A DNA stretch of 64,000 bases, from the NCBI RefSeq assembly GCF_002251945.1, contig NZ_NDHW01000045.1, forward strand, positions 29,832 through 93,831, read 5' to 3'. A program made the translations under genes and the position numbers. Each line of letters begins with the position of its first letter. Positions within the stretch are counted from its first letter, which is position 1. This DNA is from Pseudanabaena sp. SR411. Lineage in GTDB: Bacteria; Cyanobacteriota; Cyanobacteriia; Pseudanabaenales; Pseudanabaenaceae. Positions 15,572 through 23,955 of the stretch are shown here, one piece after another. The notes under the pieces were generated by a model. The model saw nothing but the letters and a program-made list of their open reading frames with translations. It had not been told where the DNA came from and did not search any database.

Positions 15572-17179
15572 ATGTCTTTATTTGAAACTGTGCGATCGCA
15601 AATGCCTGTGGAAGTTCCATCGCAGTTAGAACGCATGGATGCTTTTTGGAAAAGTTATCGTCAAGGTGATCAAGCGATCACCAAGGTAGTCCAAACTTCA
15701 CAGGAAAAGTTAGGCGACAAAGATTTTGATGCGATCGTCTGTGGTGGCACATTGGGCATATTTATCGCCTGTGCATTGCAGCGTCGAGGTTGGCAGGTGG
15801 CGATTATTGAACAGGGGATATTGCGGGGTAGGGCGCAAGAATGGAACATTTCACGGAAGGAATTAAATGCATTTTTAGAATTAGATTTACTCACAGAAGT
15901 AGAACTAGAAAAGGCGATCGCGACTGTATATAATCCTGCTAGAGTTGGCTTTCAAGGTGGTAAGGATCTTTGGGTGCGGGATATTCTCAATATTGGCGTT
16001 GATCCTATTTATCTATTGGAAGTTCTTAAACAAAAGTTTTTAGCTGCTGGCGGCACGTTATTTGAACAAACTGGCTTTAAACAGGCGATCGCCTACGCTG
16101 ACGGTGTGTCTGTAGAAGTTGCCCTCACACCTAGCGCCTCTCCCGTAGGAGAGGAGAATAAGAGGATTACAGGGCGCTTATTGTTGGATGTGATGGGGCA
16201 TTTCTCCCCGATCGCCAAGCAAGCGCGATCGCTAACACAGGGCAACATCAAACCCGATGGAGTCTGCATGGTGGTGGGAAGTTGTGCGAAGGGAATGCCC
16301 GAAAAATCCTATGGTGACTTGATTTACAGCTTTACGCCGATTCAAAATCAATGTCAGTATTTTTGGGAAGCTTTTCCAGCTAAAGATGGAAGAACTACTT
16401 ATATGTTTACCTATGTGGATGCCGATCCACAACGTCCCAGTTTTGCTCAATTGATGGAAGACTATCTATTTTGGCTACCGAAATATCAGGAAATAGAACT
16501 TAGCAAACTGGAATTCCAACGAGTTCTCTTTGGCTTCTTTCCATCCTATAAACAAAATCCTTTGCAAACACCTTGGGATCGGATTTTGCAAGTAGGTGAT
16601 AGCTCAGGAATGCAATCTCCGCTTAGTTTTGGTGGTTTTGGAGCGATGGTGCGGCATTTACCACGCTTAACTGATGGAATTAATACAGCGCTGCATCATG
16701 ACTTATTGTCCAAAGAAAATCTGCGATCGCTACAGCCCTATCAGCCAAATCTGTCGGTAACTTGGCTATTCCAAAAATCGATGAGTGTTGCTGTCAATCA
16801 ACAAATCGAAAGTGATCGCATTAATTATCTACTAGGTGTAACTTTTACGGCAATGGAGAAACTAGGCGATCGGGTTCTCTATCCATTTTTGCAAGATGTG
16901 GTACAGTTTATTCCCCTCGCGCAAACGATGCTTGCCATGTCTATTGCTGATCCTGTGCTAGTTTGGAGGATCATGCAACAGGTTGGTATTCCCACCTTAC
17001 TAGATTGGCTAAAGCATTATCTGGGGTTGGGCGCATATAGTTTTTTGAATCAAATTAGTCAAAGAGTGGAACCTGCGATCGCAAATCTCTTGCCTGAACA
17101 AGAATATCAATGCCAACGTCAGTTTGATGCATGGTACTACGGTTCAGGTGGCGACTATGAGATACAAAGAGTAAAATAG
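15572..17179 (+). CDS. cruP: CruA/CruP-family lycopene cyclase-like flavoprotein
   Basis: FAD-dependent enzyme of the carotenoid cyclase family. After a short helical leader it has the nucleotide-binding start FDAIVCGGTLGIFIACAL, then EQGILRGRAQEWNISRKEL, a phrase I associate with CruA and CruP, then LLLDVMGHFSPIAKQ and VCMVVGSCAKG. Further on QYFWEAFPAKDGRTTYMFTY and LQVGDSSGMQSPLSFGGFGA fit the same family. I chose ATG 15572 because upstream codons run through a palindrome and the preceding gene. CruP seems likelier than CruA, from memory only; CruA cyclises lycopene whereas CruP has been tied to limiting lycopene epoxide. An in-frame repeat lies at 16122-16155 (residues ALTPSASPVGEEN). Confidence 0.7.
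   Translation: MSLFETVRSQMPVEVPSQLERMDAFWKSYRQGDQAITKVVQTSQEKLGDKDFDAIVCGGTLGIFIACALQRRGWQVAIIEQGILRGRAQEWNISRKELNAFLELDLLTEVELEKAIATVYNPARVGFQGGKDLWVRDILNIGVDPIYLLEVLKQKFLAAGGTLFEQTGFKQAIAYADGVSVEVALTPSASPVGEENKRITGRLLLDVMGHFSPIAKQARSLTQGNIKPDGVCMVVGSCAKGMPEKSYGDLIYSFTPIQNQCQYFWEAFPAKDGRTTYMFTYVDADPQRPSFAQLMEDYLFWLPKYQEIELSKLEFQRVLFGFFPSYKQNPLQTPWDRILQVGDSSGMQSPLSFGGFGAMVRHLPRLTDGINTALHHDLLSKENLRSLQPYQPNLSVTWLFQKSMSVAVNQQIESDRINYLLGVTFTAMEKLGDRVLYPFLQDVVQFIPLAQTMLAMSIADPVLVWRIMQQVGIPTLLDWLKHYLGLGAYSFLNQISQRVEPAIANLLPEQEYQCQRQFDAWYYGSGGDYEIQRVK
16122..16155 (+). repeat. Protein-embedded palindromic repeat in cruP
   Basis: The sequence CCCTCACACCTAGCGCCTCT followed by CCCGTAGGAGAGGA is a degraded copy of the CCCTCACCCC... 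repeat seen in cobB; it is in frame and encodes LTPSASPVGEE between two strands of the FAD/substrate region. Confidence 0.65.
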
Positions 17180-17270
17180 GGCTGACTGCACAAGACTTTC
17201 AAGAACCTTATCCAATCATTTAACCCTAGGAAATCTTTGCGAGTTATAGGGGGCATGAAACCACTAGCTT

Positions 17271-18689
17271 TTATTTCCCAACAGGTCTAATGACACTAAC
17301 TTGATTGCAATTATTGAGAAACCGATCTAGTAAATGTTTCTGTGCGCCGAAATGGAGATGGGTATAAGAAGCATGAACTCGATATTTTTGCCATCCTTCC
17401 GATGGATACTGTAAATGTGAATCATAGCCTTGTAGAGAATATAAGGGGCGATCGCTTAATTCGGTTAAAGATGAACGATGAAACTCATGCCCCCAAACCC
17501 GATCACCTTTATTTACTAATGGACTATCTTGCAAGGTGATCGCTTGTCGATATCCAAGGGTTAAGCGCTTGCCCATCTTTGCTGCTGTCGGGAAAATATT
17601 CACCATTGGGAATGATTGCTCATGGAAATCAACAATGCGATCGCATAGATACATGAGTCCTCCACATTCGGCATAGGTGGGAATTCCTGATGTAATGGCC
17701 TTGTAAACAGATGCTCTAGCAGTCTTATTTTCGGCTAATTCACTGGCAAACACCTCAGGAAAGCCGCCACCAAAGTATAAGCCTTGGATATTTTCTGGTA
17801 AGGTGCGATCGCTAATTGGACTCCAAGGAATTAACTCCGCACCCATTTCTCTAAACAAATCGAGATTATCAGCATAGTAAAAACTGAAGGCACGATCTTG
17901 CGCGATCGCAATACGAAGCCCCTCACCCCCAGCCCCTCTCCTAGTGGGAGAGGGGAGTAATATTTCTTCTCCCCCTCTCTCACTGGGAGAGGGGGCTGCG
18001 GGGTGAGTGCTTGCCATCAATGGCAATAATTTTTCCCAATCAAAGCAAGTCTCTCCTAAATGGGCTAACCGCTCAATAATTCCATCGAGATCAGACATTT
18101 CCGCAGTGGGAACTAGTCCTAGATGGCGATCGGGAATGGAGATATCATCTTGACGACGGAGAACACCTAAGATTGGCAAATTTAATGGTTCTAAAGCTTG
18201 GGTTAATAGCTCTAAATGGCGATCGCTACCAACACGATTAAGCACAACGCCCGCAATGTGAATGCGTGGATCAAAGGTGCGATATCCATGCGCGATCGCC
18301 GCAATTGAACGAGAAGTACTAGCACAGTTAAGAATTAGGACTACTGGCGCATCTAGCAGCCTTGCAACGTGAGCAGTACTAGCAGTATCATCTTTCCCCG
18401 TTGCACCATCAAATAGCCCCATTACCCCTTCGATGAGTGCATATTCAGCATTCTGGCTATGTTTCGCAAAACAGCCCTTTACATAATCTTCCGAAGTAAG
18501 AACAGGATCGAGATTGCGACAGGGTAGCCCTGTGATGTAGGAATGGAACATGGGATCAATGTAATCGGGTCCCACTTTAAAAGATTGCACTGGAGATTTA
18601 GCAGATCGCGCTTTCATTGCTGCTAATAGTGCCAAAGTTACGGTGGTCTTGCCTACACCACTACGCTCACCTGCGATAATAACTGCCAT
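17271..18689 (-). CDS. cobB: Cobyrinate a,c-diamide synthase
   Basis: Glutamine amidotransferase that amidates the a and c side chains of cobyrinate with ATP and glutamine. The N-terminal dethiobiotin-synthetase-like domain has the P-loop GERSGVGKTTVTLAL, the YIDPMFHSYITG stretch and EGVMGLFDGATG. The C-terminal class I GATase-like domain has LYFGGGFPEVFA and the nucleophile in YAECGGLMYL, with the His pair near VHASYTHLHF. Between the domains (residues about 228-257) an in-frame insertion, PSPSERGGEEILLPSPTRRG and flanks, is encoded by a palindromic repeat. Start ATG 18689 leads directly into the P-loop strand. Confidence 0.93.
   Translation of the reverse strand: MAVIIAGERSGVGKTTVTLALLAAMKARSAKSPVQSFKVGPDYIDPMFHSYITGLPCRNLDPVLTSEDYVKGCFAKHSQNAEYALIEGVMGLFDGATGKDDTASTAHVARLLDAPVVLILNCASTSRSIAAIAHGYRTFDPRIHIAGVVLNRVGSDRHLELLTQALEPLNLPILGVLRRQDDISIPDRHLGLVPTAEMSDLDGIIERLAHLGETCFDWEKLLPLMASTHPAAPSPSERGGEEILLPSPTRRGAGGEGLRIAIAQDRAFSFYYADNLDLFREMGAELIPWSPISDRTLPENIQGLYFGGGFPEVFASELAENKTARASVYKAITSGIPTYAECGGLMYLCDRIVDFHEQSFPMVNIFPTAAKMGKRLTLGYRQAITLQDSPLVNKGDRVWGHEFHRSSLTELSDRPLYSLQGYDSHLQYPSEGWQKYRVHASYTHLHFGAQKHLLDRFLNNCNQVSVIRPVGK
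17919..18006. repeat. Protein-embedded palindromic repeat in cobB, about 88 bp
   Basis: Two arms, CCCCTCACCCCCAGCCCCTC and the complementary GAGGGGGCTGCGGGGTGA-type end, enclose two inner CTCTCC..GGAGAG hairpins. Its length is close to 29 codons, and it sits exactly in the interdomain linker without breaking the frame. A similar repeat is widespread in cyanobacterial intergenic regions to my recollection. Confidence 0.8.
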
Positions 18690-18713
18690 TTTATAGATAG
18701 GGTTCCGCGATTT

Positions 18714-18776
18714 AATAAAGAACCAGATTTTTGGTAGCGCGGCTTCGCCGCGCTACCAAAAATCTGGTTCTTTATT
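18714..18776. terminator. 63 bp palindrome between cobB and the next gene
   Basis: AATAAAGAACCAGATTTTTG and its complement flank a GC core (GTAGCGCGGC / GCCGCGCTAC). It could end transcription from the upstream gene at 18835-19212 and lies 25 bp before the cobB start. Half of the same sequence recurs at 21036 and a diverged copy at 49110. Confidence 0.7.
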
Positions 18777-18834
18777 TTACTGTATGTCCCATATTGATTT
18801 TTAATCCTGATCATGAAATAAACGTCGCAAGAAT

Positions 18835-19212
18835 TTATCTTCTCCACCAGATATAAACTATGCCACTTTCCATCTCATAAGCCCGATCGCTTACAGTCTC
18901 AAATTTGCCACTAGGCTCGTAGAGTCCCAGCTTTTTAAAAACTCTGCCTCCGCGATCATCTCTATAGGTAAATGGTACTCCATCATAGTTTTTGAAGGAT
19001 TGACGTACTCCATCTTGCCATACTATCTCCGCATCGAAAACTTCAACATCAGAAGAAACCTTGCAGGGCATTGCGGCTTGAGGTTTGGCAGAGCCATTTA
19101 CGAAGTACATACAAAATGCATTGCGAGTCTGAATATCAGCATGGGCTGGAGATACAACTCCTAATGCGGCGATCGCTGAGATTACACTAATTAGGGCGGC
19201 TTGAATTTTCAT
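18835..19212 (-). CDS. Exported protein of unknown function
   Basis: A 125-residue protein with a clear signal peptide (MKIQAALISVISAIAALGVV, cleavage after SPAHA near residue 25). The mature part has two cysteines (FCMYF and MPCKV) that may form a disulfide, then aromatic-rich strands DAEIVWQDGVRQSF and YEMESGIVYIWWRR at the C-terminus. The pattern suggests a small beta-rich periplasmic protein. No family was recognised. It is flanked by repeats on both sides and is probably transcribed alone. Confidence 0.55.
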   Translation of the reverse strand: MKIQAALISVISAIAALGVVSPAHADIQTRNAFCMYFVNGSAKPQAAMPCKVSSDVEVFDAEIVWQDGVRQSFKNYDGVPFTYRDDRGGRVFKKLGLYEPSGKFETVSDRAYEMESGIVYIWWRR

Positions 19213-19279
19213 GGGTTAATTTCTTGATTATGAATAACACAAGCCAAAAAGACAAAGCCAAATCATAAATTGTTCCATT

Positions 19280-19384
19280 TACAGCACTTTACGCCCAAAG
19301 CCAAGCCAAGAAATTCTTTAAAAGTATTGCTTCACAACACTTTTAAAGAATTTCTTACGGTTCGTTTGATTGTTAATTACTGTA
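19280..19384 (+). repeat. TACAGNRCTTT-family palindromic element
   Basis: Left end TACAGCACTTTACGCCCAAA, right end AATTACTGTA, stem around AAGAAATTCTTTAAAAGTAT. Six bases separate it from the next element at 19391. Confidence 0.82.
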
Positions 19385-19390
19385 ATTTGG

Positions 19391-19489
19391 TAAGTAGCTC
19401 ACCATAATTAAAACCTAGAAAGATGTTCCGCCCGCTTCGCGAGCGGAACATCTTTCTAGGTTTTTAGTTTACTTATGCCTAGCTACTTA
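19391..19489 (+). repeat. TAAGTASNT-family palindromic element
   Basis: Ends TAAGTAGCT and AGCTACTTA are perfect inverted repeats. The inner stem AAACCTAGAAAGATGTTCCG closes on CGCTTCGCG. It touches the stop codon of the gene at 19490. Confidence 0.85.
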
Positions 19490-19888
19490 TTAGGGAATAA
19501 ATGGAATAAATTGCCGCAAAAACTTACGCAGTTTCAATAGACCGATGACTTCTCGCACCTTGGGTGAGACGAAATCTTCAGGTGGTATGCCATCGAGCGA
19601 TCGCAGTTTTTCCATGAGTTCAGTATATTCGGCTGCCGAGAGTTGTTTGCCATCGATCGGCGATCGCGCATCGGTATAGATTTCGGCACGCAAAACTTCT
19701 TCGGGGATATCTTCCTGTACAAGTTGTTTTGACTGTGTTTCGGCAAAACTAAGCATCGGCATCATCGCAATAGCAGAGATCTGGACACTCAAGAAAGTGG
19801 CGATCGCTAATCTGTGATTTCTGCTTTGCTGTAAATTTGAGCGGTGTACAGCTTGACAACTTTTAGCGCCCCAATCTATTTGGTACAT
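19490..19888 (-). CDS. Small membrane or exported protein of unknown function
   Basis: A 132-residue protein if started at ATG 19888, which has a strong ribosome binding site (CCAGGAGG, eight bases upstream). A longer frame to 20029 lies wholly within the pentapeptide gene and was not used. A basic N-terminus is followed by a hydrophobic stretch (IATFLSVQISAIAMMPMLSFA), probably a signal or anchor. The mature part contains AEIYTDARSPIDGKQLSAAE and ends in FLRQFIPFIP; this style of small protein is common in cyanobacteria. It overlaps the end of the pentapeptide gene by 26 bases, so the two are probably co-transcribed. Confidence 0.65.
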   Translation of the reverse strand: MYQIDWGAKSCQAVHRSNLQQSRNHRLAIATFLSVQISAIAMMPMLSFAETQSKQLVQEDIPEEVLRAEIYTDARSPIDGKQLSAAEYTELMEKLRSLDGIPPEDFVSPKVREVIGLLKLRKFLRQFIPFIP

Positions 19889-20963
19889 CTTCACAGCCTC
19901 CTGGGATAGTTTTACGAGATTTTTTGCCACACCATGCACAGAGATATTGGCGCGTTTCTTCGGATAAATCGATCGCCTTGCTAAAGTCGGCATCTTCCAC
20001 CACTGCACCCGTGTATTCCCCTGTCTCAAAGTTGGGGAGATGTTGGCGATCGCGGGGAGAGGCGGTTTCTAGCTTGCCATAAAATAGCCTCACTCGACTC
20101 AGATCTGTACCGCGCAAGTTTGCCTTAGCCAAGATCGCCCCCACAAGATTTGCACCCGTGAGATCGCAATTTACAAAATTTGTCTTAATCAAGTTCGCTC
20201 CACTCAAATCTGCATTTCGCAAATCCGTATTACAAACATCACGACCAGCTAGCATCATTCCTAAATTAACTACGCGCACTCCATTAGCCAAGTCTACGAC
20301 ATAGCCACCAGTTCCATCCAGAATCGGACGACCGAGTAAGCCATCACGTTTGAGTGGAGTTAGAAGATTGGCACTGGATAAGAAGCGAATAATTTTGGCG
20401 CGTCCGTCAGCATCACACCCACCTAATAATGCTGCGGTTCTGGCTTGGGCGATCGCTCTTTCTAAAGGCCAGTCTTCCAATTGTCCCTGTGGATCAAGAA
20501 CGAGATCAGAAATCCCTTGAAAATAAGAATCAATGGTTTGCTGTTGAGTGATTACATTTTGCTGACCTGTCAAACTTTCCGAAATTTCATTTTGTCGCCA
20601 AGCCACCCACACCGCCAAAATCGCGATTAAAATCTGTCCCACTGCTCCTAAAGCTTCCCATTTTAGGCTGTCAAACCAACGCGCAAATGCGATGTCAAAC
20701 TTAGTGACATGGGTTGCCATTAATATAGCGACTCCAGCGAGAATAATCGATAGGGTAATATCCCAGCGTTTTCCCAGTGGCGACTTAGCGAGCGCTGTTA
20801 GAAATGGCGGTAAGAGAATTGGCAGAATAATTGTTGTGATGATGGCAAGCCCGATATAAACCAGTTCATCGCGTTCTAAATACATGGCGATGAGGGCTAC
20901 AATCGATGCGATCGTGGCGATGATTAAGAAAAATACTTTGATCCGAGAATTTGGTAGAGCCAA
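19863..20963 (-). CDS. Membrane protein with pentapeptide repeats
   Basis: A 366-residue protein. The first 125 residues have four hydrophobic segments, and further coiled sequence follows (NEISESLTGQQNVITQQQT). Residues about 240-300 are pentapeptide repeats of the A(D/N)LXX kind (NTDLRNADLSGANLIKTNF, CDLTGANLVGAILAKANLRG), giving a short right-handed beta helix. The C-terminus holds DLSEETRQYLCAWCGKK with a Cys pair. Such anchored pentapeptide proteins are frequent in cyanobacteria and have no agreed function. It overlaps the next gene downstream (19490-19888). Confidence 0.8.
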   Translation of the reverse strand: MALPNSRIKVFFLIIATIASIVALIAMYLERDELVYIGLAIITTIILPILLPPFLTALAKSPLGKRWDITLSIILAGVAILMATHVTKFDIAFARWFDSLKWEALGAVGQILIAILAVWVAWRQNEISESLTGQQNVITQQQTIDSYFQGISDLVLDPQGQLEDWPLERAIAQARTAALLGGCDADGRAKIIRFLSSANLLTPLKRDGLLGRPILDGTGGYVVDLANGVRVVNLGMMLAGRDVCNTDLRNADLSGANLIKTNFVNCDLTGANLVGAILAKANLRGTDLSRVRLFYGKLETASPRDRQHLPNFETGEYTGAVVEDADFSKAIDLSEETRQYLCAWCGKKSRKTIPGGCEDVPNRLGR

Positions 20964-21035
20964 TCTAGTTAATTCTGTTGATTTTGCTGAGAATTTGGGA
21001 TAAAAGATGTATTAACCTTGATAATCTTACAATAA

Positions 21036-21088
21036 AGAACCAGATTTTTTCGTGGCGCGGCGAAGGCGCGTCCCTAATACCAAAACAC
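21036..21088. repeat. Half of an AAAGAACCAGATTTTT palindrome abutting a TACCAA end
   Basis: AAAGAACCAGATTTTTTCGT followed by GGCGCGGCGAAGGCGCG is the left arm and core of the 18714 element without its right arm; TACCAAAACAC follows directly and looks like the end of the TACCAA family. A degraded junction of two repeats. Confidence 0.55.
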
Positions 21089-21091
21089 GAC

Positions 21092-22168
21092 CTAGATCGG
21101 CTGAAAATTCGCCGAATCCGCTAAAAACCCACGCAATCGTCGCGAAATTAGTTCTCGACTTCCCATTCTCCGCCCAAGCTCTTTTTCCAAAGCTCCCACT
21201 GGTGTGAGGTTTTGCGGCGCACGGGGATCGCGGGTGGGATGTGAGGCATATTGAGGAATTAAATAGGTGCTTTGATCAGCGATCGCCTTAGCTCGTTCAA
21301 GGGGAATTGCACCATCCAGATCGATGCGAATAATCCCATGTAAGTCGTGATAGCCCAGCTTTTTATAGTTCAAATCTTTACTACCCGATCGCAAATACCA
21401 ACTGAGATTGGAGCCATGGGTATTGGAAATCCGAAAAATCGGTGTGCGCTCTCCCACTTTTAGCGATCGCATGACTTGGGCATTGTCTCCTTTCAGATAA
21501 GCTTTACCCATCGTTTTGACATAGCCAATCGTATCGTAGGGAGTTTGATAAACCCGATAGAGCAAGGGCCCATCGCGGACAATCAGCGTATTCTCTTTAA
21601 TTAATTCTTTATCCAAAGAGAGGGCATTAGCAATCCGTAGTTCTTCATCAAGCATTTCCCCTTGCACTAGTTGAGAAGGCGTATCTGGTTGATTGTTACT
21701 ACTAGTCAAACAGCGATCGTATTTTAAATCACCTCGACCACTGACAGGACAAGGAATTGACGTGACAGGAGGAATGAGATTTCCACCCAGAGCAATAATC
21801 CTTGTTACTTCCGTTGCTACACATTTAGCTCTACTGATCGTGCGATCGACCAACACCGCCCCTACTGAAATCGTTGCAAAAGCTCCATACAAAATCTCAT
21901 CATCTCGCCTCCCCAAAAAGCTAGCATCAAGGCGCAAACGTCCATCTATAAACAAAATTTGATGAGGAAGTTCGGGGGCGATCGCTGCCCTGATTGGTTG
22001 CCATTCGCCATTGCTAAACTCAACTTCAGTATTTACCTTGTCACTAGTAGGGATTTCTTCGGGATTGATGCTGACAGGTGCATCGTAGCCCATACTCCAA
22101 GGTTCTAGGCGAATGTTATATTCGCTCCAAAAGTTTTCTGCTAGTGGTTTTACAAGGTTAGTAACCAT
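21092..22168 (-). CDS. NurA-like nuclease domain protein
   Basis: A 358-residue soluble protein. FIDGRLRLDASF near residue 74 and IVRDGPLLYRV near 196 resemble the two acidic motifs (DG...) of NurA nucleases, and YVKTMGKAYL, PIFRIS, WYLRSG and the end phrase TPVGALEKELGRRMG fit the cyanobacterial version as I remember it. NurA usually acts with the HerA helicase in DNA end resection; herA is not in this window. RNase H-like fold is inferred only from the motifs. The gene stands alone between repeats. Confidence 0.55.
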   Translation of the reverse strand: MVTNLVKPLAENFWSEYNIRLEPWSMGYDAPVSINPEEIPTSDKVNTEVEFSNGEWQPIRAAIAPELPHQILFIDGRLRLDASFLGRRDDEILYGAFATISVGAVLVDRTISRAKCVATEVTRIIALGGNLIPPVTSIPCPVSGRGDLKYDRCLTSSNNQPDTPSQLVQGEMLDEELRIANALSLDKELIKENTLIVRDGPLLYRVYQTPYDTIGYVKTMGKAYLKGDNAQVMRSLKVGERTPIFRISNTHGSNLSWYLRSGSKDLNYKKLGYHDLHGIIRIDLDGAIPLERAKAIADQSTYLIPQYASHPTRDPRAPQNLTPVGALEKELGRRMGSRELISRRLRGFLADSANFQPI

Positions 22169-22226
22169 AGAAATAACCTATTCAAATAGGAATGAATTAT
22201 ACAGGAGCAAGCTATTAATGCAACAC

Positions 22227-22303
22227 GCTATAAGAGTCCGCACTTTGTGCCGACTCTTATAGCAATTCACAAAAGTGTGATCACGCTTTTGTGAATTGCT
22301 ATA
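22227..22303 (+). repeat. Palindromic element with TATAAGAGTC and TTCACAAAAGTG hairpins
   Basis: Two hairpins in series: TATAAGAGTCCGCAC..GACTCTTATA and AGCAATTCACAAAAGTG with its complement GAATTGCT. The second resembles the TACCAATTC arm of the TACCAA family with different ends. Confidence 0.6.
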
Positions 22304-22378
22304 AGTTGTTTAAATTCTTGTTGCTGTTGCTCATTCCTTTCTTGGTAATCCCTTCTCAGCCTAAAAATTGACATTAAA

Positions 22379-22429
22379 ACCCAATAATTAGGGGTGCGGC
22401 GCAAAGCGCCGCACCCCTAATTATTGGGT
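22379..22429. repeat. 51 bp perfect palindrome
   Basis: ACCCAATAATTAGGGGTGCG with complementary arm around core GGCGCAAAGCGCC. Same core as 6249 with different flanking arms. Confidence 0.8.
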
Positions 22430-22443
22430 GGGAAAAAGTTATA

Positions 22444-22543
22444 TAGCAACGCAAGAGATAGCTCTGACAAATCAAAACCCAAAAGACGAGTGGCGGCGCT
22501 TCGCGCCGCCACTCGTCTTTTGGGTTACAAAACTTACACTGTA
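22444..22543 (-). repeat. TAGCAAYG-family MITE, 100 bp
   Basis: Left end TAGCAACGCAAGAGATAGCT preceded by TA (22442-22443), right end complement of TACAGTGTAAGTTTT followed by TA (22544-22545). Inner stem AACCCAAAAGACGAGTGGCG with GCTTCGC loop. Sister copies at 54322 and 55234. Confidence 0.85.
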
Positions 22544-22646
22544 TAAGTAGATGGGCTTAATTAATTACAAACTCAAACCCGTAAGGTTGCGCTCCGCAGG
22601 GGCGTAACCTTACGGGTTTGGCTAATTTATTCTGCACAGGTACTTA
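22544..22646 (+). repeat. TAAGTASNT-family element, 103 bp
   Basis: Ends TAAGTAGATGGGC and CAGGTACTTA; stem AAACCCGTAAGGTTGCG. It begins with the TA that closes the element at 22444, so the two share one TA. The reverse-oriented copy at 35733 has the same length and the same outer arms. Confidence 0.85.
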
Positions 22647-22689
22647 GCTTAGAAAAAGACTAGATATATACTTAGTTTTTTCTGATCTG

Positions 22690-23862
22690 TTAGTATTTTG
22701 GAACTGAAGGATCGATCTGATCGCTCCATGCGTTGATACCACCTTGTACATTGATCCCATCAATGCCAGCCTGTTTGAGAATGCCCAAAGCCTTCATCGA
22801 TCGCCCACCCATTTTGCAATGCGCGATCAACTTATGCCCATTAAGCAAGGCTCTAACTTTTTCTACACCATTGCCATTTTCGATTTCTGGCAAAGGTACT
22901 AGTACAGTGTTCGGAATTCTGCCAATTTCCCATTCATTAGGGTTACGGACATCAATGATTACATAGTCTGATGCACCAGCATCAATGATTTCCTTGAGGT
23001 CTTTAACCGTAATTTCAGCGATCGCTTTTTGTGATTCCATTTCAGTCTCTTTTTGTTGAGGAATACCACAGAACATCTGGTAATCAATCAATTCTTCGAT
23101 TACAGGACGGACTGGGTTAGGACGCAGCTTGAGTTCGCGGAAAGTCATCTTTAAGGCATCGTAAAGTAACAAACGCCCACTCAGAGTATTTCCCTGTCCT
23201 AGAATGATCTTGACAGTTTCAGTAGCTTGGATCACCCCAATGATTCCAGGGAGAATCCCTAACACGCCACCTTCAGCGCAGGAGGGAACCAATCCTGGTG
23301 GTGGTGGTTCTGGATAGAGATCGCGATAGTTGGGACCACCTTCATAATTGAAGACAGTTGCTTGTCCTTCAAAGCGGAAAATTGAGCCGTAGACATTAGG
23401 CTTATTAAGCAATACGCAAGCATCATTGACGAGATAGCGCGTAGGGAAGTTATCCGTACCATCGACAACAATGTCATAGGGAGCCATGATCTCTAAAGCA
23501 TTGGCTGAGGATAACTGCGTATTGTATAAATCAATTTGGCAATGGGGGTTGATTTCCAAGATCCTCGCTTTTGCCGATTCGATCTTGGGTTTACCGACCC
23601 AGCTAGTGCCATGAATGACTTGACGCTGAAGATTGGAGGTATCCACCACATCGAAGTCCACGATGCCAATACGTCCGATCCCTGCGGCAGCAAGGTATAA
23701 CAACAAAGGCGCACCCAAGCCACCCGTACCGATGCACAGTACGCTGGCAGCCTTGAGGCGCTTTTGTCCTTCTACGCCAACCTCAGGCAAGATCAGGTGA
23801 CGGGAGTAGCGCTCGTAGTCATCTTGGGTGAGTTGAATCGAATTTGGGTCTGGGTTGAGCAT
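22690..23862 (-). CDS. moeZ: MoeB/ThiF-type adenylyltransferase with rhodanese domain (MoeZ-like)
   Basis: Activates the C-terminal Gly-Gly of sulfur carrier proteins (MoaD, ThiS) and transfers sulfur to them, for molybdopterin, thiamin or thiocarboxylate-dependent synthesis. Residues 1-265 are the E1-like domain (GTGGLGAPLLLYLAAAG, SNLQRQVIHG, DGTDNFPTRY). Residues 285-390 are a rhodanese domain with active Cys in HCKMGGRS. The zinc Cys-x-x-Cys pair of E. coli MoeB is replaced (NYRDLYPEPPPPG), as I recall for cyanobacterial members. I prefer ATG 23862 (MLNPDPNSIQL) over the longer frame to 23991, whose extra 43 codons cross intergenic sequence with basic, non-conserved character. Confidence 0.9.
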   Translation of the reverse strand: MLNPDPNSIQLTQDDYERYSRHLILPEVGVEGQKRLKAASVLCIGTGGLGAPLLLYLAAAGIGRIGIVDFDVVDTSNLQRQVIHGTSWVGKPKIESAKARILEINPHCQIDLYNTQLSSANALEIMAPYDIVVDGTDNFPTRYLVNDACVLLNKPNVYGSIFRFEGQATVFNYEGGPNYRDLYPEPPPPGLVPSCAEGGVLGILPGIIGVIQATETVKIILGQGNTLSGRLLLYDALKMTFRELKLRPNPVRPVIEELIDYQMFCGIPQQKETEMESQKAIAEITVKDLKEIIDAGASDYVIIDVRNPNEWEIGRIPNTVLVPLPEIENGNGVEKVRALLNGHKLIAHCKMGGRSMKALGILKQAGIDGINVQGGINAWSDQIDPSVPKY

Positions 23863-23955
23863 GATTAAATAAATCGCACTTTGAATGCGTAAGCGATCGC
23901 TTACGCTGGTTTGGCGTGTTTTTGTATTTCTATTGTAGTTTCCTAGTTTACGCTT

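Larger units (their letters stand above)
22169..22689. other. 520 bp gap filled by four palindromic elements
   Basis: This gap between the NurA-like gene and moeZ contains elements at 22227-22303, 22379-22429, 22444-22543 and 22544-22646. No reading frame in it looks coding. Confidence 0.8.

Noticed and set aside
19889..20029. Longer N-terminus for the small protein at 19490-19888
   Set aside because: It lies wholly within the pentapeptide gene in another frame, whereas ATG 19888 has a strong ribosome binding site.
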